From Nocardia vaccinii NBRC 15922 (GTDB lineage: Bacteria; Actinomycetota; Actinomycetes; Mycobacteriales; Mycobacteriaceae), in contig NZ_BDCC01000033.1 of assembly GCF_001613305.1 (NCBI RefSeq), positions 248,001-312,000 on the forward strand: a stretch of 64,000 nucleotides of DNA. Reading direction: 5' to 3'. Under the pieces are notes generated by a model. That model made no database searches. It was not told where the DNA came from and saw nothing but the letters and a program-made list of their open reading frames with translations. Below are positions 8,340-15,995 of the stretch, piece after piece. Made by a program: the position numbers and the translations under genes. Position 1 is the stretch's first letter. Each line of letters starts with the position of its first letter.

Positions 8340-9806
8340 GTGGCACGGGGTTGGAAGCTGGTGCCGCCGCCTTCGTTTCGGTACGCATGGATTGCGGGGT
8401 GGCTCGTGTGGGCTCGGTGTGTAGTCGTTCTGGCCGTCGTCGTCTCCTGCGGCGGTGTCGCCGCTGTCGGGCGGGCGCAGCCGCCCGATCCTCCTGCGTT
8501 GCCGACCATTCCGGTGCCGCACGGGCTCGGCATCACTGATCTGCAACAGTGGATCGATGCGGTGGTGCCGCGTCCGGAGCTCACCCAGTCGACCTCGGTT
8601 CCGAAGGCGTCCGCCCAAACCGGGACTTCCGGTGTCGCAACGGATCCGGCGGCCCTGCGCGCCGCGGTCCTGCCGTCGAACATCGGCGATCCGATGTTCG
8701 ATGTGCGGCCGCCGGGCCTGGCGAGCCTGGCGCCCGGTGACGTCGTCGAGACGCGCGATGTCACCGCGATGGCCGCACCGCTGCTGACGGTGCCGGTACG
8801 CCAGGTACTACAGCTGAAATTCCGCACCACCGGTGCGCACGGCGAGCCCACCTTCGCGACGGCCTCGCTGGTGTTGCCCGCCACGGCGTGGACCGGCCCC
8901 GGTGATCGGCCGATGCTGGTGAACAATCTGGCGATCGATGGGCTCGGGCGGCAATGCACGCCGAGTTACACACTGGCGCACGGCTATTCGGCCAATACCA
9001 ACAGCGCCGACTTCTTCCCGCCGCTGACGCAGCTGGCCGCGCTGCGCGGATACGCGGTGCTCATTCCCGATCACGAGGGCCCGGACATGGCCTATGCCGA
9101 ACCGTACGTGGCCGGTCACGCGGTACTGGACGCCATTCGCGGTGTGCGCAAGTTGTTCCCGGGCGAACTCGGTTCGGGCCGGTTCGCGATGACGGGGTAC
9201 TCCGGCGGCGCGATCGCGACGCGGGCCGCGGCGGTGCTGATGTCCGAGTACGCACCGGAATTGACGACATCGGCGGTCGGCGCCGCGGTCGGTGGCGTGC
9301 CCGCCGACTATCGCATGCTCTCGACCACGATGAACGCCAACCTCGCGACCGGCGTCTTCATGGCCGCGGTATTCGGTATCGGGCGTGAGCATTCCGAGGT
9401 TCTCGCCGCGATGAACAACCTGGCACAGCAGGTGACGACCTCATCGCTGAAGAACGTGTGCATGAATCTGATCGAGGTGCCGGGCGTGATCACACCACCG
9501 ATCGATATCGCCGCCAACATCTCCGATCCGCTGCACAGTGCGGTGGCGCGGAAGGTGTTCGAGGCCACCGACGTCTCGGCGCGCAAATCGGCCATGCCGC
9601 TACTGGTGTACAACGGCGCTCAGGATTTCTGGATCCCGGCCGCGGGAGCCCGCGAACTGTACCGCCAGCAGTGCGCCTTGGGCGTGACCGCGATCTACCG
9701 CGACGTTCCCGGCGAACACTTCCTCGCGGGGGACACCGGCTGGCCGGGATTGATCAGCTGGCTGGATCAGCGTCTGCAGGCGGTGCCCGCACCGGACGAA
9801 TGTTGA
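8340..9806 (+). CDS. Secreted lipase of the LIP family
   Basis: A 488-residue alpha/beta hydrolase. The first ~45 residues form a signal peptide (a WLVWARCVVVLAVVV core, cleavage near GRAQ). The nucleophile elbow is GYSGGA, the Asp is likely in the YNGAQDFWIP segment, and the His lies in PGEHFLAG near the C-terminus, matching secretory triacylglycerol lipases of actinobacteria (LIP family, related to Candida antarctica lipase A). It would hydrolyse acylglycerols or esters outside the membrane. GTG start at 8340; an in-frame GTG at 8361 is a shorter alternative. It is transcribed away from the small-ORF/HNH/whiB unit. Confidence 0.88.
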   Translation: MARGWKLVPPPSFRYAWIAGWLVWARCVVVLAVVVSCGGVAAVGRAQPPDPPALPTIPVPHGLGITDLQQWIDAVVPRPELTQSTSVPKASAQTGTSGVATDPAALRAAVLPSNIGDPMFDVRPPGLASLAPGDVVETRDVTAMAAPLLTVPVRQVLQLKFRTTGAHGEPTFATASLVLPATAWTGPGDRPMLVNNLAIDGLGRQCTPSYTLAHGYSANTNSADFFPPLTQLAALRGYAVLIPDHEGPDMAYAEPYVAGHAVLDAIRGVRKLFPGELGSGRFAMTGYSGGAIATRAAAVLMSEYAPELTTSAVGAAVGGVPADYRMLSTTMNANLATGVFMAAVFGIGREHSEVLAAMNNLAQQVTTSSLKNVCMNLIEVPGVITPPIDIAANISDPLHSAVARKVFEATDVSARKSAMPLLVYNGAQDFWIPAAGARELYRQQCALGVTAIYRDVPGEHFLAGDTGWPGLISWLDQRLQAVPAPDEC

Positions 9807-9962
9807 GCCGTCGCACGGTGTTCGGACGCCGCGTGGCGGTCCGGCCACCCCGCGAAGGTGTCGCCGAGGTGATGCGAATCACCGGTGAATGAACTCCGCG
9901 CGTCATGATGACGCATCACGTGACTTGCGGCACTCCGCTATACCACCGAAAGTGGATTATCA

Positions 9963-9980
9963 GCTGAACGTCAGGTGAAC
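9963..9980 (-). promoter_or_regulatory. PHO-box-like direct repeat upstream of the phosphate transporter
   Basis: On the minus strand the sequence reads GTTCACC-TGAC-GTTCAGC: two 7-bp units spaced 11 bp apart, matching the direct-repeat format known for actinobacterial PhoP and similar to RegX3 sites. It lies 50 bp before the pit start codon, where a phosphate-starvation regulator would act. This is motif matching only. Confidence 0.6.
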
Positions 9981-10029
9981 AGCTCGCCGTGTGGTGGTGA
10001 GTGGAGCTTGCCGGGACGAAACTGGTCGA

Positions 10030-11226
10030 GTGAGCGCAGAACTCATTGTCCTTCTCATAGTTATAGTCACGGCGTTGGCCTTCGATTTCACGAACGGCTT
10101 CCACGACACCGCGAACGCGATGGCGACCTCGATCGCCACGGGTGCGCTGGGGCCGCGTACGGCAGTGGCGATGTCCGGTGCGCTGAATTTGATCGGCGCG
10201 TTCCTCTCGGTGGAGGTGGCCAAGACAGTCTCATCCGGCCTGCTGCGGATCGACCATGTACACGGCATGGCGTTGCTACAGATCGTATTCGCCGGTCTCG
10301 TCGGTGGCATTCTGTGGAATCTGATCACCTGGCTGTTCGGCATCCCGTCCAGTTCCACGCACGCGCTGTTCGGCGGGCTGATCGGTTCCGCGATGGCCGC
10401 TCTCGGCGTGTCCGGGGTGATCTGGACCGGCAACGAGAAGACCGGCCTGATCAACAAGGTCGTCGTCCCGGCCCTCCTCGCCCCCATCGTCGCGGCGATC
10501 GTCGCCGGCCTCGGCACCTACATCGTCTACCGGCTGACCAAGACCTCGGACGCGGTCAAGGTGCGCAAGAGTTTCCGGATCGGCCAGATCGGTTCGGCCG
10601 CACTGGTTTCGCTGGCGCACGGCACCAACGACGCGCAGAAGACCATGGGCGTGATCTTCATGGCCCTGGTCGCGTACGGCTCGGCCGACAACAGCCAGGA
10701 GATCCCGCTGTGGGTGAAGATCTGCTGTGCGCTGGCCATCGCGCTGGGCACCTACCTGGGCGGCTGGCGGATCATCCGCACCCTGGGCAAGGGCCTGGTG
10801 GAGATCGACGCACCGCAGGGATTCGCGGCCGAGGCATCCTCGGCGGCGATCATCCTGACCTCGGCGCAGTTCGGTCTGCCGCTGTCCACCACGCACGCCG
10901 CGACCGGTTCCATCCTGGGCACCGGCCTGGGTAAGCCGGGTGCGGAGGTGCGCTGGGGTGTGCTCGGCCGGATGGGCGTCGCGTGGATCATCACCCTGCC
11001 ACTGGCCGCGCTCGTCGGTGCGGTGTGCTGGGGTATCACCGATCTGGTCCCCGGACTGGGCGGTGTGGTGATCGACGCGGTGATCCTGATTGCCGCATCG
11101 ACCTACATCTACCTGCGTTCGCGCAAGAACAAGGTCGACACCAGCAACGTCAACGAGGAGTGGGAGGGCGGGCTCACGCCGCCGTCCGAAGTCGCCTCCG
11201 CCGACAAAGTCACCACGGCCGCCTGA
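10030..11226 (+). CDS. pitA: Low-affinity inorganic phosphate transporter, PiT family
   Basis: A 398-residue multi-pass membrane protein. Both PiT signature repeats are present: DFTNGFHDTANAMATSIATG near the N-terminus and HGTNDAQKTMGVI mid-protein, as well as two copies of the serine/threonine-rich transport motif (PSSSTHALFGG and PLSTTHAATG). PiT proteins import phosphate, as metal-phosphate complexes, using the proton gradient. The GTG at 10030 begins the first helix directly. A PHO-box-like repeat lies 50 bp upstream, and a small membrane protein gene follows after 11 bp, so the two are probably one operon. Confidence 0.95.
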   Translation: MSAELIVLLIVIVTALAFDFTNGFHDTANAMATSIATGALGPRTAVAMSGALNLIGAFLSVEVAKTVSSGLLRIDHVHGMALLQIVFAGLVGGILWNLITWLFGIPSSSTHALFGGLIGSAMAALGVSGVIWTGNEKTGLINKVVVPALLAPIVAAIVAGLGTYIVYRLTKTSDAVKVRKSFRIGQIGSAALVSLAHGTNDAQKTMGVIFMALVAYGSADNSQEIPLWVKICCALAIALGTYLGGWRIIRTLGKGLVEIDAPQGFAAEASSAAIILTSAQFGLPLSTTHAATGSILGTGLGKPGAEVRWGVLGRMGVAWIITLPLAALVGAVCWGITDLVPGLGGVVIDAVILIAASTYIYLRSRKNKVDTSNVNEEWEGGLTPPSEVASADKVTTAA

Positions 11227-11237
11227 GGAGGGTTCCG

Positions 11238-11534
11238 ATGCATACATTCGATGCCATTGCCACCTCGCTCGGCGAGGTGATGCTGATCGCGCTGATCCTC
11301 GGTGTCGGCATTCCGCTGATCTTCGCGGTTGGGGTGCGGTTCTGGTCCATGGAGACCGCCACCGTGAACGGTGCGCCGGCCGGGCGCAACACCGTCTTCC
11401 AGACGGTCGCGTACGTGTGCTTCGCGATCGTGATGATCGCGGTGCTGCTCGGAATCGTCTACGTCGCAAAGGATTTCATCAGCCACACCTTCGACGTCCA
11501 ACTGTTCGGCGCGAAGCCACCGAAGAAGGGATGA
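11238..11534 (+). CDS. Small two-helix membrane protein co-transcribed with pitA
   Basis: A 98-residue protein with two hydrophobic segments (residues ~14-32 and ~58-80) and a basic end (AKPPKKG). It starts 11 bp after pitA with GAGGAGGG before the ATG. Small membrane proteins of this kind commonly follow pitA in Nocardia and mycobacteria. Role unknown; position suggests an accessory to, or modulator of, the transporter. Confidence 0.85.
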   Translation: MHTFDAIATSLGEVMLIALILGVGIPLIFAVGVRFWSMETATVNGAPAGRNTVFQTVAYVCFAIVMIAVLLGIVYVAKDFISHTFDVQLFGAKPPKKG

Positions 11535-11590
11535 GTGATCGCCGGGCGAGATCGACCTCGCTCGGCGTTCGATGAGTCTGTCGTTCCGTC

Positions 11591-11623
11591 CGGCCGGGGC
11601 CACCGTTACGGTGGCCCCGGCCG
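11591..11623. terminator. Bidirectional hairpin terminator
   Basis: A perfect 15-bp stem, CGGCCGGGGCCACCG paired with its complement, around a 3-base TTA loop between the convergent pit operon and lipase gene. The stop codon of the lipase gene is the loop itself, so the right-hand arm encodes the last lipase codons. No U-tract follows, which is common in GC-rich actinobacteria. Confidence 0.75.
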
Positions 11624-12580
11624 AATTCGTGTCGGGCACGGCACCGGATGCCGTGCCGGATAGGCAGGGTCCAGGGCGGTTTCGACGAGGTGACCCACGA
11701 CGGGATCGAAGGGGAGCATCTCGTGATCCACGATGTCGGTCGGGCACACGTCCTGGACCCACACGTTCCGGACGCTCGCGCCGGGTCCGGCGGTCAGGAA
11801 AGTTGCCTGCGGCGGTATGGCGGTGATGTCGTATCGGGTCGCGATCGCGGTGTAGGAGACGCCCGGTTCGGTGTCCCCGCCCGCGTCGAGCCGGGTCAGG
11901 AAGTCGCTGCCCGCCACCTGCTGTAGGGCCGCGACGGGGATCAGGGTCCGGGCCGCGTCGCCCGGGGGAGTGCCGGGCCGCAGAGCCGCCCCGGTGACGC
12001 CGAGCGCGGCCAGTCCCGGGAGCGGGACGCCGTGATTGGTCCCGCCGAGGGTGATCAGATGCGCGACCCGGTTCCGCGCCGGATCCGCCGGATCGGTACC
12101 GCCGTCGAAGCGCATGTACTGCCGGGCGAGCGGACCGCCCTGGGAATGGCCGACCAGATCCACCTGGCGGGCCCCGGTCGCGGCGAGCACGCGGTCGACG
12201 AAGGACGCGACTTCGCGGGCGGAGGCGGCGATGTCACCCAGACCGTAGACGCCCGGAATCGCGCCGAGTGCGGCATCGACCGCCGTGCTGGTGTCCCGGC
12301 CGTAGTCGAGGGTGTAGACGCAGTACCCGTCGGCGGCCAGTTCCGGAGCTAACGCCGCCCAGGCGCCCTCGTTGTCGGTGGTGCCGTGCAGTAGCACGAC
12401 CGGCCGTGGATGCTGTTGTGCGGGAACGCAATTCCAGTCGTTCGCACCGGGCGGCGGGCCGTCGACGCCCCGGGTGGGCGCGGGCAGGCCGGCACCGATG
12501 TCCGCGCCCGCGGGTGCGCCGCCACACGCGAGTGCGCACACGGTGCCGACGCACAACAGGATTTTCCGGATCGCACACAT
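11606..12580 (-). CDS. Secreted triacylglycerol lipase/esterase (lipase class 2 type)
   Basis: A 324-residue alpha/beta hydrolase. A signal peptide covers residues ~1-27 (ILLCVGTVCALACG core, cleavage near PAGAD). The oxyanion segment is VVLLHGTTDN, the nucleophile elbow is GHSQGG, and a terminal VDHEML segment supplies the likely catalytic His. Overall it resembles lipase_2 / EstA-type actinobacterial lipases. The ATG at 12580 is preferred because GGGGGAAGG lies 7 bases upstream. The stop codon lies inside the loop of the terminator hairpin at 11591-11623. Confidence 0.85.
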   Translation of the reverse strand: MCAIRKILLCVGTVCALACGGAPAGADIGAGLPAPTRGVDGPPPGANDWNCVPAQQHPRPVVLLHGTTDNEGAWAALAPELAADGYCVYTLDYGRDTSTAVDAALGAIPGVYGLGDIAASAREVASFVDRVLAATGARQVDLVGHSQGGPLARQYMRFDGGTDPADPARNRVAHLITLGGTNHGVPLPGLAALGVTGAALRPGTPPGDAARTLIPVAALQQVAGSDFLTRLDAGGDTEPGVSYTAIATRYDITAIPPQATFLTAGPGASVRNVWVQDVCPTDIVDHEMLPFDPVVGHLVETALDPAYPARHPVPCPTRIRPGPP

Positions 12581-12606
12581 ACCCACGCCTTCCCCCGGAA
12601 ACCAAT

Positions 12607-12641
12607 GATCCCCTGGCCGAACGACGTTCGGCCAGGGGATC
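12607..12641. terminator. Hairpin terminator downstream of glcB
   Basis: A perfect 16-bp stem (GATCCCCTGGCCGAAC and its complement) with a GAC loop, 49 bp beyond the glcB stop and just before the lipase gene. It separates glcB from the co-directional lipase gene. Confidence 0.75.
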
Positions 12642-12689
12642 TGCGGGGTTGTGGCCCGGTTGTGCCTGGATCGGTGCCCGTTTCGAGAC

Positions 12690-14888
12690 TCAGCCCTTGG
12701 CGGCCAGCGCCTTGGCCTCGCGACGACGCCGGTGCAGGATCGGCTCGGTGTACCCGTTGGGCTGGTCACAGCCCTCGAGGATGAGCTCTTTCGCCGCCTG
12801 GAAGGCGACGCTCGCGGCGAAGTCCGGAGCCATCGGACGGTAGTTCGCGTCCCCCGCGTTCTGCCGGTCCACCACCGGGGCCATCCGCTCGAGGCTGGCC
12901 ACGACCTGATCGGCGGTGACGATGCCGTGCCGCAGCCAGTTCGCCATCAGCTGGCTCGAAATGCGCAGGGTCGCACGGTCTTCCATCAGCGCGACGTCGT
13001 TGATGTCCGGCACCTTGGAGCAGCCGACGCCCTGATCGATCCAGCGGACCACGTAGCCGAGGATGGACTGGGAGTTGTTGTCCAGTTCGTTCGCGATCTC
13101 CTCGGCGGACCAGTTCGGATTCGCTGCCAGCGGGATCTCCAGGATCTGATCTACCGTGGCGCGCTTGCCGCCGCGGGCGATCTCGGCCTGTCGCGTGAAC
13201 ACGTTCACCTGGTGGTAGTGCGTGGCGTGCAGGGTGGCCGCGGTGGGGGAGGGCACCCAGGCGGTGGTCGCGCCCGAGCGCGGGTGGCCGATCTTCTGCT
13301 CGAGCATGTCGTGCATCAGATCGGGCATCGCCCACATACCCTTGCCGATCTGGGCCTTGTGCGGCAGAGCCGCGCTCAGGCCGGTGTCGACGTTCCAGTC
13401 CTCGTAGGAGGCGATCCACTGCTGCTTCTTCATATCGGCCTTGCGAACCATCGGCCCGGCCACCATCGAGGTATGGATCTCGTCGCCGGTGCGGTCCAGG
13501 AAGCCGGTGTTGATGAAGACCACGCGCTCCCGGGCGGCGTCGATGCAGGCCTTCAGGTTGACAGTGGTGCGGCGCTCCTCGTCCATGATGCCGACCTTGA
13601 GGGTGTTGGCGGGCAGGCCCAGCACACCCTCGACGCGGGCGAACAGCTCGTTGGCGAAGGCCACCTCGTCCGGGCCGTGCATCTTGGGCTTGACGATGTA
13701 GACCGAACCGGTGCGGGAGTTCGAGACCTTGGCCTCGCCGCGCAGGCTGTGCATCGCGGTCAGCGAGGTGAACAGCGCGTCCAGGATGCCCTCGGGCACC
13801 TCGTCGCCGTTGGCGTCCAGGATCGCGTCGCTGGTCATCAGGTGGCCGACGTTACGCACGAACAGCAGCGAACGGCCGTGCAGCACAACGTCTTTGCCAT
13901 CCAAGCCGGTGTAGACCCGGTCCGGGTTCATGGTGCGGGTGAAGGTCTTGCCGCCCTTGCTGACCTCTTCGGCCAGATCGCCCTTCATCAGGCCGAGCCA
14001 GTTGCGGTAGCCGAGCACCTTGTCCTCGGCATCGACCGCGGCGACCGAATCCTCGAAGTCCATGATCGTGGTGACCGCGGACTCGAGGACGACGTCCTTG
14101 ATCCCGGCGCTGTCGGTGCTGCCGATCGGGGAAGCCGGATCGATCTGGATGTCGATGTGCAAACCGTTGTGGCGCAGCAGGATCGAGGTCGGGGCCTGGG
14201 GAGTGCCCAGGTAGCCGACGAGAGCGGAGGCGTCGGCGAGGCCGATACCGGTGCCGTCCTCCAGGGTCACCTCGAGCTCGCCGTCGACGATCTTGTATGC
14301 CGTGGAGCCGATGTGCGAGCCGGTGATCAGCGGCACCGCGTCGTCGAGGAAATTGCGCGCCCACTCGATGACCTTGTCGCCGCGGACCTTGTTGTAGCCA
14401 GGGTTTTCGGCAGGACCGGCCTTCTCTGCTCCTCCCGTCTCCGGGATGGCGTCGGTGCCGTACAGGGCATCGTAGAGCGAGCCCCAGCGCGCATTGGCGG
14501 CGTTGATCGCGAACCGCGCGTTCATCACCGGCACGACCAGCTGCGGGCCCGCGGTGGTGGCGATCTCGTCGTCCACGTTCTGCGTGCCGATGGCGAAGTC
14601 GGCGGGCTCGGGACGCAGGTATCCGATCTCGGTCAGGAACCGCTTGTAGGCCGTCTTGTCGTACCCGGCGCCGGGGTTCTCGGCGTGCCAGGCGTCGAGC
14701 TTGCCCTGGATCTCGTCGCGTTCGGCCAGCAGGGCACGGTTGCGCGGGGCGAGGTCGTTCACGACCCGCTCGGCACCGGTCCAGAACGCGGCGGAATCCA
14801 CACCGGTGCCGGGGAGTGCCTCGTTCTGCACGAAGTCGTACAGAACACTTGCCACCTGAAGCCCGCCGAGGAGAATCCGCTCTGTCAT
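12690..14888 (-). CDS. glcB: Malate synthase G
   Basis: A 732-residue protein, the usual length for isoform G, which condenses glyoxylate with acetyl-CoA to malate in the glyoxylate shunt. It is colinear with mycobacterial GlcB from the N-terminus (an ALPGTGVD segment) through the catalytic barrel (MEDSVAAVDAEDKV and NRTGDEIHTSM-like segments) to the C-terminal helical plug (GCSKVPDINDVALMEDRATLRISSQ, shortened here to its start GCSKVPDINDV). The substrate-binding GPDEVAF motif is present. It is monocistronic, with a terminator immediately downstream and about 240 bp of promoter region upstream shared with a divergent 33-codon gene. The position beside the VWA protein matches mycobacterial order. 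Confidence 0.97.
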   Translation of the reverse strand: MTERILLGGLQVASVLYDFVQNEALPGTGVDSAAFWTGAERVVNDLAPRNRALLAERDEIQGKLDAWHAENPGAGYDKTAYKRFLTEIGYLRPEPADFAIGTQNVDDEIATTAGPQLVVPVMNARFAINAANARWGSLYDALYGTDAIPETGGAEKAGPAENPGYNKVRGDKVIEWARNFLDDAVPLITGSHIGSTAYKIVDGELEVTLEDGTGIGLADASALVGYLGTPQAPTSILLRHNGLHIDIQIDPASPIGSTDSAGIKDVVLESAVTTIMDFEDSVAAVDAEDKVLGYRNWLGLMKGDLAEEVSKGGKTFTRTMNPDRVYTGLDGKDVVLHGRSLLFVRNVGHLMTSDAILDANGDEVPEGILDALFTSLTAMHSLRGEAKVSNSRTGSVYIVKPKMHGPDEVAFANELFARVEGVLGLPANTLKVGIMDEERRTTVNLKACIDAARERVVFINTGFLDRTGDEIHTSMVAGPMVRKADMKKQQWIASYEDWNVDTGLSAALPHKAQIGKGMWAMPDLMHDMLEQKIGHPRSGATTAWVPSPTAATLHATHYHQVNVFTRQAEIARGGKRATVDQILEIPLAANPNWSAEEIANELDNNSQSILGYVVRWIDQGVGCSKVPDINDVALMEDRATLRISSQLMANWLRHGIVTADQVVASLERMAPVVDRQNAGDANYRPMAPDFAASVAFQAAKELILEGCDQPNGYTEPILHRRRREAKALAAKG

Positions 14889-15130
14889 CTACTGCCTCAT
14901 TTCGAGAAAGCCGGATGGAAAAAGTACGACCGTCATGTTACTCGGCGGTAATAGCTGGTTGGTACCTACCCCACGCGGATCCGCTCCGCGGCTCTCGTTC
15001 TCGCCGCTGTTGGGAGGTTGGTTGTGACCTGTCTGTTACCATACCCGGGTCCAATTTTGGTCCGTCTGACGTTTCGCCGCTGTGCTCCTCGCGCGAGCGG
15101 GGGATGAGCCTTCGATGTTAGGAAGTTTTG

Positions 15131-15232
15131 ATGGGCAGTACCGCCATTGACGTGGTGAGTGTGATTCTGGCGCACGCGTCCGCGTTCTGGAACTGGTTCT
15201 CCACGGGGTCTTCCGGTTTTCCGCCGATCTGA
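15131..15232 (+). CDS. 33-residue amphipathic small protein
   Basis: A 33-codon frame beginning MGSTAIDVVSVILAHASAF and continuing WNWFSTGSSGFPPI. AGGAAG lies 7 bases before the ATG, and a strong terminator begins 13 bp after the stop, so this looks like a complete one-gene transcription unit. Residues 5-24 could form one amphipathic or membrane-associated helix ending in an aromatic FWNWF belt, with no charged residue except Asp7. The shape recalls the tiny porins of Corynebacterium and small membrane-active peptides, but I cannot assign a family. A structured RNA that happens to contain the frame is the main alternative. Confidence 0.6.
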   Translation: MGSTAIDVVSVILAHASAFWNWFSTGSSGFPPI

Positions 15233-15244
15233 CCTGTCCGTGCT

Positions 15245-15273
15245 GATGCCCGCCGGTGAATCCGGCGGGCATC
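15245..15273 (+). terminator. Rho-independent terminator of the 33-codon gene
   Basis: A 12-bp perfect GC-rich stem (GATGCCCGCCGG and complement) with a 5-base TGAAT loop, followed by GTCGTTTTC, giving a rare U-run for this GC-rich genome. It also faces the end of the DUF305 gene. Confidence 0.85.
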
Positions 15274-15302
15274 GTCGTTTTCGGGGGTGATCGGCCGCGG
15301 CG

Positions 15303-15995
15303 TCAGGGGAGTGGCTGAGCGCCCAGTTGTTGCAGCATGAGCGCGATGATCCCGGCCTCCTGGCCCTGGGCGGTGATCATCGCGCGGGCCTGCTCCTTGA
15401 CCGCGCCGGAGTGCAGGGCGCGATCGGCGGCGCGCGCCATGGTGATGCCGCCCAGATGATGGCGATACATCAACTGCAGGAACAGGACCGCGGCGTCACG
15501 GCCGCGTGCGGCGGCGAGGGTGTCGAGTTGGGCCTGCGAGGCCATGCCGGGCATGGCGGTCGCGGCCGGGGTTGTCGCGGCTGTGATCGACATGGCGGAA
15601 TGCGTCGGCGCGGCAGCGGTTTCGGCGTGCATCCAGGCCATCGGATGTTCGGACATCGGCGAGGCGTCGGCCAGCCGCAGCCAGCCCAGCATGGTGCCGA
15701 TCTCCATCCGCTGGGACTGATCGATCTGCCGGGCGAGGCGCAGCACGGTGGGATCCACTCCGGGATCGAGTCGTTGGACCAGGAACAGGGCCTGCTCGTG
15801 GTGCGTGATCATGTCCTGGGCGAAGCCGATCTCCACGTCGTTGAGAATCGGTGTGGGACTGGGGTGCTCGGGCAGGATCACCGGGCGCAACGCGGCGCCG
15901 ACGACCAGCAGGATCAGCGCGGTCGCGGCATACGCGGCGATTCGGTAGGCCCGCGCGCCCGGCCGCGTCCACGACGCCGGGAGGTCGCGGCCCAT
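15303..15995 (-). CDS. DUF305 family membrane-anchored protein
   Basis: A 230-residue protein with one N-terminal membrane helix (residues ~18-36) and two ferritin-like DUF305 halves: DMITHHEQALFL in the first and LQLMYRHHLGGITMA in the second, each with the HH pair and Met-rich surroundings usual for the family. Several Met and His residues (HPMAWMHAE, AMPGM) suggest metal, perhaps copper, binding outside the cell (inference). The ATG overlaps the stop of the preceding LVIVD gene (TGATG), so the two are translationally coupled. Confidence 0.88.
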   Translation of the reverse strand: MGRDLPASWTRPGARAYRIAAYAATALILLVVGAALRPVILPEHPSPTPILNDVEIGFAQDMITHHEQALFLVQRLDPGVDPTVLRLARQIDQSQRMEIGTMLGWLRLADASPMSEHPMAWMHAETAAAPTHSAMSITAATTPAATAMPGMASQAQLDTLAAARGRDAAVLFLQLMYRHHLGGITMARAADRALHSGAVKEQARAMITAQGQEAGIIALMLQQLGAQPLP

